DNA of 64,000 nucleotides from an uncultured Isosphaeraceae bacterium (GCA_945957605.1 CAMFLR010000002.1:62001-126000), one strand, 5' to 3'; positions 33,161 to 42,840 are shown, numbered from the stretch's first letter. Made by a program: numbers and translations. The notes: generated by a model not told the origin, from the letters alone.

Positions 33161-34084
33161 ATGCCACACACGTTTGCGCCTGGGACGACGAAGATCGGCT
33201 GGATTGGGACGGGAGTGATGGGCTCGTCGATGTGCGGGCACCTGATCGCCGCTGGTTACAAGGCGACGGTTTACAACCGCTCGAAGGACAAGCTCGCCCC
33301 GCTCGTCGCCAAGGGCGCAGTGGCTGCCGATAGCCCCAAGGCCGTGGCGGAAGCGTCGGACGTGATTTTCACGATCGTCGGCTACCCCAGCGACGTTCGC
33401 GCAGTCACCCTCGGCCCTGACGGCATTCTCGCCGGCGCTAAGGCTGGTAGCGTGGTTGTCGACATGACGACAAGCAACCCAGAGCTGGCCGTTGAAATTC
33501 ACACCGCAGCCAAGGCGAAGGGAATGAACGCGGTCGACGCCCCCGTTTCGGGCGGAGACATCGGCGCCAAGGAAGCCCGGCTGTCGATCATGATCGGCGG
33601 CGAGCCCGAAGTCGTCGAAGCGCTCAATCCGCTCTTCAGCGCGATGGGTAAAACCATCGTTCACCAGGGCGGCCCGGGAGCCGGTCAGCACACTAAAATG
33701 GTGAACCAGATTCTGATCGCCACGAACATGATCGGCGTGTGCGAAGCCCTGCTCTACGGCTACAAGGCCGGGCTCGACCTGACGACAGTATTGCAGTCAG
33801 TCGGCAGCGGTGCGGCGGGTTCCTGGAGCCTGAATAACCTTGGCCCACGGATGATCGCCGGCAATTTCGAGCCGGGATTTTTCGTCGAGCACTTCCTCAA
33901 AGATATGGGAATTGCTCTCGCCGAAGCGAAGCGAATGAAGCTGGCGCTGCCTGGTTTGGCACTCGCCGAACAGCTTTATCGCGCAGTGGCGGCGCAAGGA
34001 TACGAGCGCAAGGGAACACACGCGCTCTTGCTTGCACTTGCTGATCTGTCTAAAGTTGACTGGAAGGCCAAGCCTTCTGCTTGA
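33161..34084 (+). CDS. Beta-hydroxyacid dehydrogenase (GarR/3-hydroxyisobutyrate type)
   Basis: A 307-residue NAD(P)-dependent dehydrogenase acting on beta-hydroxyacids such as tartronate semialdehyde or 3-hydroxyisobutyrate. The N-terminal Rossmann motif is [18 protein letters not shown]. The family signatures are [17 protein letters not shown] (substrate loop) and [15 protein letters not shown] with the catalytic Lys. The C-terminal all-helical domain with [16 protein letters not shown] is complete. I took ATG 33161 after GAAGG; a GTG at 33158 is adjacent. Exact substrate cannot be told from sequence. Confidence 0.9.
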   Translation: MPHTFAPGTTKIGWIGTGVMGSSMCGHLIAAGYKATVYNRSKDKLAPLVAKGAVAADSPKAVAEASDVIFTIVGYPSDVRAVTLGPDGILAGAKAGSVVVDMTTSNPELAVEIHTAAKAKGMNAVDAPVSGGDIGAKEARLSIMIGGEPEVVEALNPLFSAMGKTIVHQGGPGAGQHTKMVNQILIATNMIGVCEALLYGYKAGLDLTTVLQSVGSGAAGSWSLNNLGPRMIAGNFEPGFFVEHFLKDMGIALAEAKRMKLALPGLALAEQLYRAVAAQGYERKGTHALLLALADLSKVDWKAKPSA

Positions 34085-34123
34085 GCAATTCACATCGCTT
34101 AACTTGGCCGGGAAACTTGACGC

Positions 34124-34528
34124 ATGGCCGGTGAAGCTTCGACGCCAAACGCCGCCGCACCGATTCGCATTCTCGTGGTCGACGACCACAAGGAGTCGCG
34201 GAATGCGGTGGCGAAGTATCTAACCGTTTCAGGGTTCTCGGTCACCGAGGCATCGAACGGCGAAACGGCGATCCGCGCCTTGCGCACGGGGCCGCCGTTT
34301 CGCTTCCTGCTGACCGACCTGAATCTTCCCGATGTTGACGGCTTCGAGGTCGCGCGACTTGCGCGCCAGATTACCAAGGGAATCTGGATTGCGCTCGTCA
34401 CCGGCTGGAGCTTTGACACGGAAGACGCGGACGACTACGGCATTGACCAGGTTTTCTTCAAACCACTCAAACTTGCCGACTTGATCACGACTTTGAAGAA
34501 AGAAGTCGAGCGAACGACACCCGCCTGA
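34124..34528 (+). CDS. Stand-alone response regulator receiver
   Basis: A 134-residue single-domain receiver with no output domain. Landmarks are ILVVDDHKESR (acidic pocket), LLTDLNLPDVDGFE (phospho-Asp), ALVTGWS (switch Thr) and VFFKPLKLADL (Lys). It would act by protein-protein contact, for example in a phosphorelay. No histidine kinase is adjacent; the genes on either side are a dehydrogenase and truD. It ends 30 bases before truD. Confidence 0.9.
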   Translation: MAGEASTPNAAAPIRILVVDDHKESRNAVAKYLTVSGFSVTEASNGETAIRALRTGPPFRFLLTDLNLPDVDGFEVARLARQITKGIWIALVTGWSFDTEDADDYGIDQVFFKPLKLADLITTLKKEVERTTPA

Positions 34529-34558
34529 CGCATTTTTTGGGGAAGTTCAGCACCGCCG

Positions 34559-35728
34559 ATGAAGCTCAAACGTCAGCCCGAGGATTTTCAGGTCGAAGAA
34601 CTGCCGATCGTTCGCCCGCTCGATCGCGGCCGCTTCGGTTACTACCGGCTGACGAAGCGCGGGATCGGCACGATCGAGGCGATCGAGCATATCCGCCGGC
34701 GCTGGAATCTTGCGGGAAATCAGATTTCGTACGGCGGACTCAAAGATCGCCACGCCGTGACGATTCAATATCTCACGATTGCCGACGGACCCAACCAGGC
34801 ACTTCGCGAACAGAGCTTTGAGCTGGAGCCAATCGGCCGCCTGGCCGCCCCTTATGGCCCTAACGGCTTCAAGGGGAATCGTTTCGTCGTCACCTTGCGC
34901 GACCTCTCCGCCGAAGCCGCTCAGCGTGCAGCGCAAGCTCTGCTCGAAGTCCCGCACGACGGCTTGCCCAACTATTTCGACGACCAACGATTCGGCTCCG
35001 TCGGTTTCGACTCTGGCTTCATCGGCCACGCCTGGTTACTGGGCAATTACGAGGAAGCGTTTCGCCTGGCCGTCGCCGAGCCAACGCCGATGGATCGCCC
35101 CGATGCACGCGATGAAAAGGCGATTCTCCGCGAGCACTGGGGCAACTGGGCTGCGGCGAAAGAGAATCTACCTCGTTCGCACTCGCGAAGTCTCGTGACC
35201 TATCTCGTCGACCATCCCACTGACTTCCGTGGCGCGTTCGCCCGGATCCGTCGCGAGTTGCGTTCGATCTATTTCTCAGCGTTTCAGAGCCATCTTTGGA
35301 ATCTCATTCTAGCGCGATTTCTCCTCTCGCAAACGGACGAAGATCAGCGCGTCTTGCTCGACTTCAAGGTCGCGCAACTGCCGATCCATCGCCATCTCCG
35401 GCCGGAACAAGCGAAACTGTTCGCCGCGACGCGCCTCCCCCTCCCCGCCTCTCGTACGCCGTTGCCGACTGATCCGCTCATTCAGTCGATCGCAGTCGAG
35501 GTCGTCACCGAAATGGGTTTGAAGTGGGAAGAAATTCGCGTCAAACATCTCAAGGATGTTTTCTTCTCCAAGGGTGAGCGCCCTGGCCTGTTCTTCCCGA
35601 GCGATCCGTCGCACGTCCTCGCGAATGACGATCTCTACCCCGGTCGCAAAAAAGTGACGCTGAACTTCGATCTGCCCAAGGGCGCCTACGCAACGCTGGT
35701 GGTTAAACGCGTGACTGAAGCCGCATGA
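34559..35728 (+). CDS. truD: tRNA pseudouridine(13) synthase TruD
   Basis: TruD isomerises U13 of certain tRNAs. The 389-residue product starts MKLKRQPEDFQVEELP, typical of the family. The catalytic Asp is in YGGLKDRHAVTIQY, and NYFDDQRFGSVG is the other TruD signature. FSAFQSHLWNLILARFL precedes the TRUD insertion region, and a conserved C-terminal NFDLPKGAYATLVVKRVT ends the protein. TruD is less common in bacteria than TruA/TruB, but the motif set makes the call firm. It is encoded 30 bases after the receiver gene. Confidence 0.93.
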   Translation: MKLKRQPEDFQVEELPIVRPLDRGRFGYYRLTKRGIGTIEAIEHIRRRWNLAGNQISYGGLKDRHAVTIQYLTIADGPNQALREQSFELEPIGRLAAPYGPNGFKGNRFVVTLRDLSAEAAQRAAQALLEVPHDGLPNYFDDQRFGSVGFDSGFIGHAWLLGNYEEAFRLAVAEPTPMDRPDARDEKAILREHWGNWAAAKENLPRSHSRSLVTYLVDHPTDFRGAFARIRRELRSIYFSAFQSHLWNLILARFLLSQTDEDQRVLLDFKVAQLPIHRHLRPEQAKLFAATRLPLPASRTPLPTDPLIQSIAVEVVTEMGLKWEEIRVKHLKDVFFSKGERPGLFFPSDPSHVLANDDLYPGRKKVTLNFDLPKGAYATLVVKRVTEAA

Positions 35729-35743
35729 TGCTGAGGACCAGCC

Positions 35744-36277
35744 ATGATCGCGACGAGCCTGTGCTTATTCCTATCGCTTTGCTTCGTCGCGGATGAGCCG
35801 GAAACCGTCGGTGCGAAGGTCGTCGCGTTTGCACAATCGAAGCTGGGCGAAAAGGTTGGCGATGGCGAATGCGCGTCGCTTGCGGCCTCGGCGCTCGCAC
35901 ATGCCGGCGCAGAACGCCAGCGAGGCGAATCACCCTGGGGCACCGAGGTAAAAAAGCTTGCCGACGTTCAACCCGGCGATGTGCTTCAGTTCGAAAACGT
36001 CGTCTTCCAGCAGCGCAGGATTCGAGAAGACGGCAACGTGATTCGCCTGACGTTCAAATCCCCCAAGCACTCGGCGATCGTCGAGACCGCCAGGCGCCAG
36101 GGGAAAGATACGATCATCACCGTGCTGCACCAGAACGCCGGGTTCACGAAAGCGAGCGACGAGAGCAAGAAGGTCGTGCAGGAATGGACGTTCGCGCTCT
36201 CCGAGAAAAAAAGCGGCGTGCTCAAGGCGTTTCGGCCTCAGCGCCCGGCCGGCACACCAAAGCCCGGCTCGCTGTAA
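35744..36277 (+). CDS. Exported CHAP/NlpC-like cysteine hydrolase-type protein
   Basis: A 177-residue protein with a short signal peptide (TSLCLFLSLCFVA). GDGECASLAASALAHAGA looks like the nucleophile Cys region of a CHAP/NlpC-P60-type amidase fold. VQPGDVLQFENV is the typical PGD strand, and KHSAIVE and ITVLHQNAG would supply the His and polar residue. This suggests peptidoglycan-type hydrolysis or a related papain-fold function, inferred from the motif order alone. Its last 40 bases overlap the convergent amidohydrolase gene. Confidence 0.6.
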   Translation: MIATSLCLFLSLCFVADEPETVGAKVVAFAQSKLGEKVGDGECASLAASALAHAGAERQRGESPWGTEVKKLADVQPGDVLQFENVVFQQRRIREDGNVIRLTFKSPKHSAIVETARRQGKDTIITVLHQNAGFTKASDESKKVVQEWTFALSEKKSGVLKAFRPQRPAGTPKPGSL

Positions 36278-39200
36278 ACGACCTCGCCATTGACGATCGT
36301 CGCCACAACTTTCGTATGCAGCACGTCGATCGGCTTGACCTTGAACAGGTCGCGATCGACGACCGTGATATCGGCCTTCATACCAATTTTGAGCACGCCG
36401 ACCTTCGCTTCGTCGAACGACGCAAACGCCGAACCCGCTGTGAAGGCATGCAAGGTTTGTTCGAGCGTCATGATCTGGTCGGGATGCCAGCCACCTTTGG
36501 GTTTGCCCCGCTCGTCTTCGCGAGTAATCCCCGCGTAAATGCCGTAGAACGGGTTCACCACTTCGACGGGAAAATCGCTCCCAAACGCGAGTGGCACGCC
36601 GGCATCGAGGAACCAGTGCCAGGCGTAGGCCCCTTGCACTCGCTCGGGACCGAGACGCGCTTCGGCCCAGCGCATGTCGTCAATCGCATGCGACGGTTGC
36701 ATCGAGGCGATCAATCCCAGCGATTTGAACCGGCTTACGTCGGCCTTACGCACAACCTGAGCATGCTCGACGCGTAAACGCGTATCTTTCGCTTCGGGTA
36801 CCGCCTTTAACGCCTTCTCGTAAGCGTCGAGCACGATCGCATTGCCGCGATCGCCAATCGCGTGTGTGTTCACCTGCCAGCCGTGCTTGAGTGCAGCTAT
36901 CGCCGTTTGTTCAAGCGTGCTTTCGTCGATCAATTGCAGGCCGACGTTCTTGGGATCATCCGAATAAGGCGCAAACAGCAAACCGCCGCGCGACCCCATC
37001 GCACCGTCGATGAACAGTTTGATCGATCGAACGTGAAACCGCTCCCCCTGCCAGGCCTGCGGAACGGGACGGCTCACAAATTCTGCTTCGCCGTGAGCGG
37101 GCGGACTCGCCATGCCATACACGCGGAGTTTGAGCCTGCCATCTCGGTCGAGCATGGTATAGACGTCGATTTCATTCTGCGACACACCTGCGTCATGAAT
37201 CGACGTGATGCCCCACTTGAGCACCTCGCGCTGAGCAGCGAGAAGTCGCCGCGTGTAGTCAGCCTTGGTCGACGACGGCATGGCGTGGTAGATCAGATCC
37301 ATCGCACCATCGATGAAAACTCCGGTCGGGTTGCCGGCCTTGTCGCGAAGGATTTGCCCGTCTGAAGGAGCCTGCGTTGCGGCGTCGACTTTCGCTCGCC
37401 GCATAGCTTCATGGTTCGCCCAGCCGGCGTGGCCGTCGACTCGTTTGAGCCAGACGGGACGATTGGGCGCAATCTTGTCGAGCACGCTCGCGTCGGCAAA
37501 TGCGCCGCCGGGCCAGAGCGACTGGTCGAACGAGTCACCGGTGATCCAGCCATCGCCGGGGGTCGCGTCGATTCGTTCTTTGACGCGTTTCGTGACTTCG
37601 TTGAGATCGGCAACACCACGCAGATTCACTTCTTCAAGGCTTGTTCCCAGGCTATCGAGATGCGCGTGCGCATCAATAATTCCCGGAGTGGCGAAGGCAT
37701 TTTTCGCCTCGATGATCGCCGTCTTGGGACCACGATAGGGCGCTACATCCTGTTCGCTGCCAATCGCGGCGATCGATCCATCGCGGATCGCAATCGCCTC
37801 GGCCCACGGTTGCGCGGGGTTGCCGGTCCAGATGCGGCCGACCTTGAGAATCGTTTGGGCTGGACCATCTTTCGACAGTTTCAAAACCCGTCCCGGACGT
37901 GCCTTAGCGACGAACGCGCCATCGGAAATCACGGCCGTGCCGTTCACGAACAGCCACTTCACCCCTTGCGCGATGCGGGTCGTGTCATCAAACGTCGCCT
38001 GGTCGCGGAACTTCGCCGGATCGAATACGACGACGTCGGCATATAAACCGGGCTTGATCAGGCCGCGGTCGGGCAGCCCAAGTATCGAAGCTGGGAGACC
38101 GCTGCACGAGCGAATCGCGTGTTCGAGCGTGATCACCTTATCGTCGAGGGCGTAGCGGATCTTACGAGGAAAAGTGCCGTAAGCGCGAGGGTGCGGCTTG
38201 TCACCGCCGCCGGCACGGTGGGATGAGGCATCGGACGCGGTGGCGACGAAGTCGTGGGTCATTACTTGCCGGACGTCGTTCTCGCTCATGCCGAAGCTGA
38301 TCGCCTGCGCTCCGCCGTTGCGCTGGATATCGAGCACCACTTCGAGGGGCGTCGTGTTATGACGTTTCGCGATTTCGGCGAGGTCGAGACCGACGATCGA
38401 CTTGTCCTTCTCGTAACGAGCAATTCGCACCGAAGCACCGCCGTCGCGATCTTCGAGTTCAGCCAGGATCTCCGCTCGCAGTTTGGCGCCTCGCACCGGA
38501 TCGTCGGCAATCGCACTGAACTCGGCTGCATTTCCCTGCGCGGCCCAGTGGGGCACAACCATCGCCGCGAGACGTGTGCTTGAAGCAATGTAGGGATATT
38601 GATCCGCCGACACGATTGTGCCGGCCTTACGTGCGGCTTCGATTCGTTCGCACGCCGCCTTCGTTAGCCCCCAGTTCGATCGGCCGGTCGCTTTGAGGTG
38701 CGAAATGTGAACGGGCACACCGCCGATTCGCCCGACTTCGAGCGCCTCGTCGATCGAATCTAGAAGTCCCTTTCCCTCATCGCGAATGTGGCTCGCGTAA
38801 ATGCCGCCGTGCGCACCGACAACCTTGGCCAGTTCGCCGAGTTCGCGGGCGTCGGCGTAGCGGCTGGGGATGTAAATCAGGCCCGACGACATTCCCCACG
38901 CGCCGGCGTTCATCCCCCGTTCCACCAGCCGCCTCATCGACCGAAGTGCAACAGCGTCAGCCTTCACTTCGCGACGGCCTAGTACCGATTCCCGAACGTC
39001 ACCTTGGGGAATCAGATGAATCACGTTCGCGCCGGCGCCGTGTCGGGTAATGTTCTCGAAGTATTTGCCGACATCAAGCGTGCCGCCGCCGCAGTTGCCG
39101 GTGACGATCGTCGTTACGCCTTGAGCCTGAAAGTTGCGATTATCGCGCGTCGCTTCGGTAACGATCGGCGAGTCGGAATGTGTGTGCAGGTCGATGAATC

Positions 39201-39462
39201 CGGGCGTGACGATCAGCCCCTTGGCGTCGATCACGCGAGCCTTCGGATCTGTCTGAAACGCGCCGACTGCGACAATCCGATCTCCTTTGATCGCAACGTC
39301 GGCCACTCGTCCCGGCGATCCTGAGCCATCGACGACCGTACCGCCGCGTAAGACGACGTCTGCGACGATCGGTGTCTGGGCGTATGTGTGCGTGCCAACG
39401 CCTGCAAGGAGACAGGCGATGACGAAGGTTAATCGATTGAAATGCAGGCGTTCGCCGGTCAC
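36238..39462 (-). CDS. Double amidohydrolase: D-aminoacylase plus YtcJ-like
   Basis: A 1074-residue exported fusion of two complete metal hydrolases. GTG 39462 has GGAG seven bases upstream and begins a signal peptide (FVIACLLAGVGTHTYA). Part one (about residues 20-535) is an N-acyl-D-amino-acid deacylase, with GFIDLHTHSD, the Cys ligand in VTGNCGGG, IYASHIRDEG, PVHISHLKAT and the Asp in VATASDASSH. Part two (about 540-1065) is an Amidohydrolase_3/YtcJ-type enzyme, with GIIDAHAHLDS, KRVDGHAGWANHEAM, VNTHAIGDRGN, LRVEHAQVV and LAFGSDFPVE. All metal ligands look intact in both halves. Separate enzymes of each type are common; the fusion is unusual. Confidence 0.88.
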   Translation of the reverse strand: MTGERLHFNRLTFVIACLLAGVGTHTYAQTPIVADVVLRGGTVVDGSGSPGRVADVAIKGDRIVAVGAFQTDPKARVIDAKGLIVTPGFIDLHTHSDSPIVTEATRDNRNFQAQGVTTIVTGNCGGGTLDVGKYFENITRHGAGANVIHLIPQGDVRESVLGRREVKADAVALRSMRRLVERGMNAGAWGMSSGLIYIPSRYADARELGELAKVVGAHGGIYASHIRDEGKGLLDSIDEALEVGRIGGVPVHISHLKATGRSNWGLTKAACERIEAARKAGTIVSADQYPYIASSTRLAAMVVPHWAAQGNAAEFSAIADDPVRGAKLRAEILAELEDRDGGASVRIARYEKDKSIVGLDLAEIAKRHNTTPLEVVLDIQRNGGAQAISFGMSENDVRQVMTHDFVATASDASSHRAGGGDKPHPRAYGTFPRKIRYALDDKVITLEHAIRSCSGLPASILGLPDRGLIKPGLYADVVVFDPAKFRDQATFDDTTRIAQGVKWLFVNGTAVISDGAFVAKARPGRVLKLSKDGPAQTILKVGRIWTGNPAQPWAEAIAIRDGSIAAIGSEQDVAPYRGPKTAIIEAKNAFATPGIIDAHAHLDSLGTSLEEVNLRGVADLNEVTKRVKERIDATPGDGWITGDSFDQSLWPGGAFADASVLDKIAPNRPVWLKRVDGHAGWANHEAMRRAKVDAATQAPSDGQILRDKAGNPTGVFIDGAMDLIYHAMPSSTKADYTRRLLAAQREVLKWGITSIHDAGVSQNEIDVYTMLDRDGRLKLRVYGMASPPAHGEAEFVSRPVPQAWQGERFHVRSIKLFIDGAMGSRGGLLFAPYSDDPKNVGLQLIDESTLEQTAIAALKHGWQVNTHAIGDRGNAIVLDAYEKALKAVPEAKDTRLRVEHAQVVRKADVSRFKSLGLIASMQPSHAIDDMRWAEARLGPERVQGAYAWHWFLDAGVPLAFGSDFPVEVVNPFYGIYAGITREDERGKPKGGWHPDQIMTLEQTLHAFTAGSAFASFDEAKVGVLKIGMKADITVVDRDLFKVKPIDVLHTKVVATIVNGEVVYSEPGFGVPAGR

Positions 39463-39747
39463 AGCGATTCTCCGTTTTTCTGCGTCAGAGCCGTTCCTGG
39501 CAAAAGCGGGTTTCGATGAATCATCGCATATCTTCATCGAGAAATCGCCGTCTTTTACGATGAACTCCATCAGCCTGAGCTACCCTTAGCACCCTGGGTC
39601 AATCTCTGTCGCGGCGAGGTTGCTTCGCGTATGCTCTTGCTCGCGTCGTTGGGATGCGGACTTGACCGAAATACGCGGCTTTCGTTTCGCGCAAGCGATG
39701 TTCATTTTTACTCTCGAGCCCTGTCGACGGCTCAGCGAGGTGATTTC

Positions 39748-40392
39748 ATGCCCAAGGTTCGGTTCCAGTGGCTGGCCGTGCTGGCCGTCGTGGCGATTTC
39801 GACAAGCGTCCAAGGCGAAGAGATTGCCGCGAGCAAGAGCGTGAACGTGATGAAGGCCGGCCCGCGTTCGGGCGAAAACGGCGGCCGTTATTTCAACATT
39901 CAGGGGAAGAACAGCGGCGAAGATGGCAAGTACGCTGCTTTCGGCGTGCTCGATTTCACCTTCCCCAAAACGACGGCCCCGACCAAGCCGACCAAGCTCA
40001 AATCGGCGAAGCTGATGCTGACGCAAAGCGTCGCGCGGTTCGCAAAAGAGGGCCAGGTCAAGTTTCTGTTAAGCGACGATTTCAAGGGCGACACCGCACC
40101 TTTGAAATTCGACGCGGCAAGCCCGAACACGCTGGGAACTCAGCTTCAGCCGACCCACGCGATCGGCGAAGCCGCGTTCAAGGCCGGGACGACCGGGCAG
40201 GTCGACACGGTGACACTCGACCTCAACGGCGCGAGCCGCGAAGCCATCAAGAAAGCGAGCGAAAATGCGGGCACGATTCGGATTGTCGTCGTGCCGGCCG
40301 ATGGCGATGTCGCCGCGACTTACTTTGGCGCGGGAAACGCGACCGAGTCAAATCGTCCCAAATTGAGCCTCGAGTTCGAAATCGCCAAATAA
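39748..40392 (+). CDS. Secreted DNRLRE-like beta-sandwich protein
   Basis: A 214-residue exported protein starting at ATG 39748 with GAGGTG seven bases upstream. Signal: WLAVLAVVAISTSVQG. The mature protein has the strand pattern of DNRLRE-type domains: FGVLDFTFPK near residue 65, KSAKLMLTQ, VTLDLNGASREAIKKA, and a final ESNRPKLSLEFEIAK. Such modules often carry carbohydrate or cell-surface proteins, but here the domain stands alone. The assignment is by pattern only. The 5' gap of 285 bases to the divergent amidohydrolase likely holds both promoters. Confidence 0.65.
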   Translation: MPKVRFQWLAVLAVVAISTSVQGEEIAASKSVNVMKAGPRSGENGGRYFNIQGKNSGEDGKYAAFGVLDFTFPKTTAPTKPTKLKSAKLMLTQSVARFAKEGQVKFLLSDDFKGDTAPLKFDAASPNTLGTQLQPTHAIGEAAFKAGTTGQVDTVTLDLNGASREAIKKASENAGTIRIVVVPADGDVAATYFGAGNATESNRPKLSLEFEIAK

Positions 40393-40423
40393 GCATACTC
40401 ACCAACCTGGCCTGTGCGCTGCT

Positions 40424-40744
40424 TCAAACGGGCGGTGGACAGGCCAGGTACGTTTCTTCCAGCTCATAATCGCGATGAAACTGGCGGTCAGTCTTACCTG
40501 GCTGGTAATGGTAAATCCCAATTGCACCGACGGATTCACCAGGCACGGGCTCATAGTCGAGCCAGCGAATTTCGGCTTCGCTGCAAATGTCGCCAACGTG
40601 GTTGGTGCAGGCGAATCCGTACGTCTTCAACTCGGTAAACCGACCATCGGTCCATCGCGAGGCGACCTTGTGCGTTGCTGGCTCTCCACAGCCGGGGACA
40701 TCGCAAGTTACGATATGCATATCAGTATCCGTAGACGGCTCCAT
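40424..40744 (-). CDS. Small Cys/His-containing protein
   Basis: A 106-residue protein from ATG 40744; ATG 40720 is an equally plausible start and upstream extension is doubtful. MHIVTCDVPGCGEPATHKVA and YGFACTNHVGDICSEAEIRW carry four to five Cys and two His that could bind one zinc. No signal peptide. The family is unrecognised. A DUF-type zinc protein is likely. Confidence 0.6.
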   Translation of the reverse strand: MEPSTDTDMHIVTCDVPGCGEPATHKVASRWTDGRFTELKTYGFACTNHVGDICSEAEIRWLDYEPVPGESVGAIGIYHYQPGKTDRQFHRDYELEETYLACPPPV

Positions 40745-40876
40745 GTCTAAGAAACCGTGTGCGAAGGCGCGGACCGCGACAAACTCGCGGCGCTTCGCAG
40801 CGGGTTGGCACGGGCTGAAACCAGCACGACACGGCCGATTGCATCCGTGACGACCTGAATCTGTCGAGATAAGGTT

Positions 40877-40926
40877 CAAACGGGCGTGGAGGGAGAGGAG
40901 AGCACGTGAGTGTCCACGCCCGTTTG
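40877..40926 (-). terminator. Strong hairpin after the Gfo/Idh/MocA gene
   Basis: CAAACGGGCGTGGA at 40877-40890 and TCCACGCCCGTTTG at 40913-40926 pair perfectly over 14 bases. The minus-strand flank is only weakly T-rich, so it may be a terminator or an RNA-stabilising hairpin. Confidence 0.5.
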
Positions 40927-40980
40927 TCTAATTCATAGCATAGGCGCGCACCACCGCGCCGGACAAGGTGCGGTCGACAC

Positions 40981-42051
40981 TCAATCTTCAGAAAGCGACA
41001 ACTCGACCGCCCGGCTCGTTTGCGACGACTTGTAAATCGCCCGAATGATCTCGACCGACCGCCGCCCTTCACGCCCGTCAACCAGCGCGGGTCCACCGGT
41101 GTCGATCGCGTTCAAGAAATCGGCAAGCTGGTCGCGATGGCCGGCATGATTGATTCCGCGGGGATCGCTTGCACCCGCACTAAAGCCCTTGGCGCCAGCA
41201 AGCTTCGCAGCGATCGCCTCGTCTTGCGGCGTAGGATTGGCAAATGTCCAAAGTGTGACATCATCCTGCTCGACGCGGGCCGAGCCGAACTCGCCGTGAA
41301 TCTCAGTTCGCTTGAGCAAACCCGGAAACGCGCTGGTCGCAGCCTCGATGACGCCGAGCGCTCCGTTCTTGAAGCGAATCGCAGCAACGGCGGTATCTTC
41401 GACTTCAATTCGCTCGTGAACGAGAGTCGCGGTGATCGCCTGAACGCTTGCGACATCCCCCATAAGCCATGTGAGCAAATCGACGTTGTGAATCGCCTGG
41501 TTCATCAAGGCGCCGCCGCCATCGAGATCCCACGTCCCGCGCCAGCCACCCGAATCGTAATATGCCTGAGTGCGCCACCATTTCACGTAGGTATCGCCGA
41601 GCGTGAGCCGGCCGAAGCGGCCTGAATCGATCGCGTGCTTGAGCTGCTGATTCGCCTCGGTGAACCGCGACGGGAAGATCGTGCAAAGACGAACCTTGGC
41701 GTCGTCGCAAGCGTGAATAATGGCATCGCAGCGCGGCAGAGTGATTTCGAGCGGTTTCTCGACGACCACATGCTTGCCGGCCGCGGCGGCTTTGAGCGCA
41801 GGATCAAGGTGCGCGCCGCTCGGCGTGCAGATGCAAACGACGTCGAGATCTGGCCGCGCGAGCATGGCGTCGAGATCGTCGTAGATCTGGCATTCGCCTT
41901 TTTCCGCGGCCAGGCCCGCGATTTTGGCGCCATTCGCCGGATTCCGCGAATATGCCGCAACAACGCGTGCGCCGGGAATTTCGTTGATCGCCTTCGTGTG
42001 ATACTCGGCGATCATCCCACAACCAACGATGCCGATGCCGTGTGTTTTCAT
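40981..42051 (-). CDS. Gfo/Idh/MocA-family oxidoreductase
   Basis: A 356-residue NAD(P)-dependent sugar or inositol oxidoreductase-like enzyme. The N-terminal Rossmann fold has GIGIVGCGMIAEYHTKAI. VCICTPSGAHLDPALKAAAA and HVVVEKPLEIT include the catalytic-region Lys of the EKP motif. GGGALMNQAIHNVDLLTWLM carries the family GG-x4-DxGxHxxDL-like segment, here as NQAIHNVDL. No signal peptide, so it is cytoplasmic. Substrate unknown. Confidence 0.9.
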   Translation of the reverse strand: MKTHGIGIVGCGMIAEYHTKAINEIPGARVVAAYSRNPANGAKIAGLAAEKGECQIYDDLDAMLARPDLDVVCICTPSGAHLDPALKAAAAGKHVVVEKPLEITLPRCDAIIHACDDAKVRLCTIFPSRFTEANQQLKHAIDSGRFGRLTLGDTYVKWWRTQAYYDSGGWRGTWDLDGGGALMNQAIHNVDLLTWLMGDVASVQAITATLVHERIEVEDTAVAAIRFKNGALGVIEAATSAFPGLLKRTEIHGEFGSARVEQDDVTLWTFANPTPQDEAIAAKLAGAKGFSAGASDPRGINHAGHRDQLADFLNAIDTGGPALVDGREGRRSVEIIRAIYKSSQTSRAVELSLSED

Positions 42052-42089
42052 TGAGGTGTATCTGCGTGGTCGAAGGTTAGGTATGGAAG

Positions 42090-42680
42090 TCAGGTCACTG
42101 CGAGCAAGTCACGGACGGCGAGGTCGATGGTTTGTAAATCGTCGATGCGAAGCGGGATTGATTCGTGCAATGCAAATTCATGACGCGCCTTGTAGACAGC
42201 GCCGGATGGCTCGGTATAAACCTCGATACGGCGCTCGCGAATGTTGGCGATCCAGTAGCATACAATTCCTGCTTCGGCGTAAAGGCGGCAGCGGGCGAGG
42301 TCGTCACTGTAACTTGTGTCAGCGACCTCAACTACGAGTGCGAGATCCGTGGGCGAGGGCTTGCGACGGAAATAATCGCTAACCTTTCCTCGAACCACAA
42401 GGACGTCGGGCTCAGGTTCGCTTCGTGCGAGGACAACGGGTGACTCCGTCGCAGCAAACCAGCCATCCGGAAGACGCTTAGTCAGAACTGTATCGATCAA
42501 CCATGTGGTGGCGACGTGAAGTTCATTTTTCGTCATTTTTTCCACCAGGATGCCGTCGATCAGTTCGACACGATCGTTCTTTCCGAGAACGCCTGACTCC
42601 GCGAGTTGATGATACTGCTGAACCGAGAGGCGGTAGGGCTGGCGGGTGCGAACTTCTCGCTCTGGCGTAACGGTCGACAT
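42090..42680 (-). CDS. Uma2-family (DUF820) putative nuclease
   Basis: A 196-residue PD-(D/E)xK-fold protein of the Uma2 family, abundant in cyanobacteria and planctomycetes. RVELIDGILVEKMTKNELH is the N-terminal Glu-containing motif. EPEPDVLVVRGKVSDY and LALVVEVADTSYSDDL supply the Asp and Glu-x-Ala active-site positions. The following Lys usually seen after this strand is replaced by an Arg-containing stretch (ARCRLYAEAGIVCYW). The cellular role of the family is unclear; selfish or regulatory nuclease activity has been proposed. It stands alone here, 38 bases past the Gfo/Idh/MocA gene start. Confidence 0.9.
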   Translation of the reverse strand: MSTVTPEREVRTRQPYRLSVQQYHQLAESGVLGKNDRVELIDGILVEKMTKNELHVATTWLIDTVLTKRLPDGWFAATESPVVLARSEPEPDVLVVRGKVSDYFRRKPSPTDLALVVEVADTSYSDDLARCRLYAEAGIVCYWIANIRERRIEVYTEPSGAVYKARHEFALHESIPLRIDDLQTIDLAVRDLLAVT

Positions 42681-42840
42681 GATTGATCGCTCCCTCCAGC
42701 CAAGTCCAGAGTTAGTGCGTCGTAAGAGCTTGGTCTTCAGGTGGCCAGCGTTGGAGGGGGGAATCGAAACCCTGGGCTTCCTTCGCGTCGATCAGTCCAG
42801 CCCCAGCCACCCAACCTTTACACTCTCAGGCAGTGAAGCC

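Noticed and set aside
42748-42815. tRNA-like T-arm (GGTTTCGATTCC on the minus strand) near TyrS
   Set aside because: Although the loop resembles a T-arm, no D-arm, anticodon stem or 7-pair acceptor can be drawn, and the fitted length is only about 66 bases.
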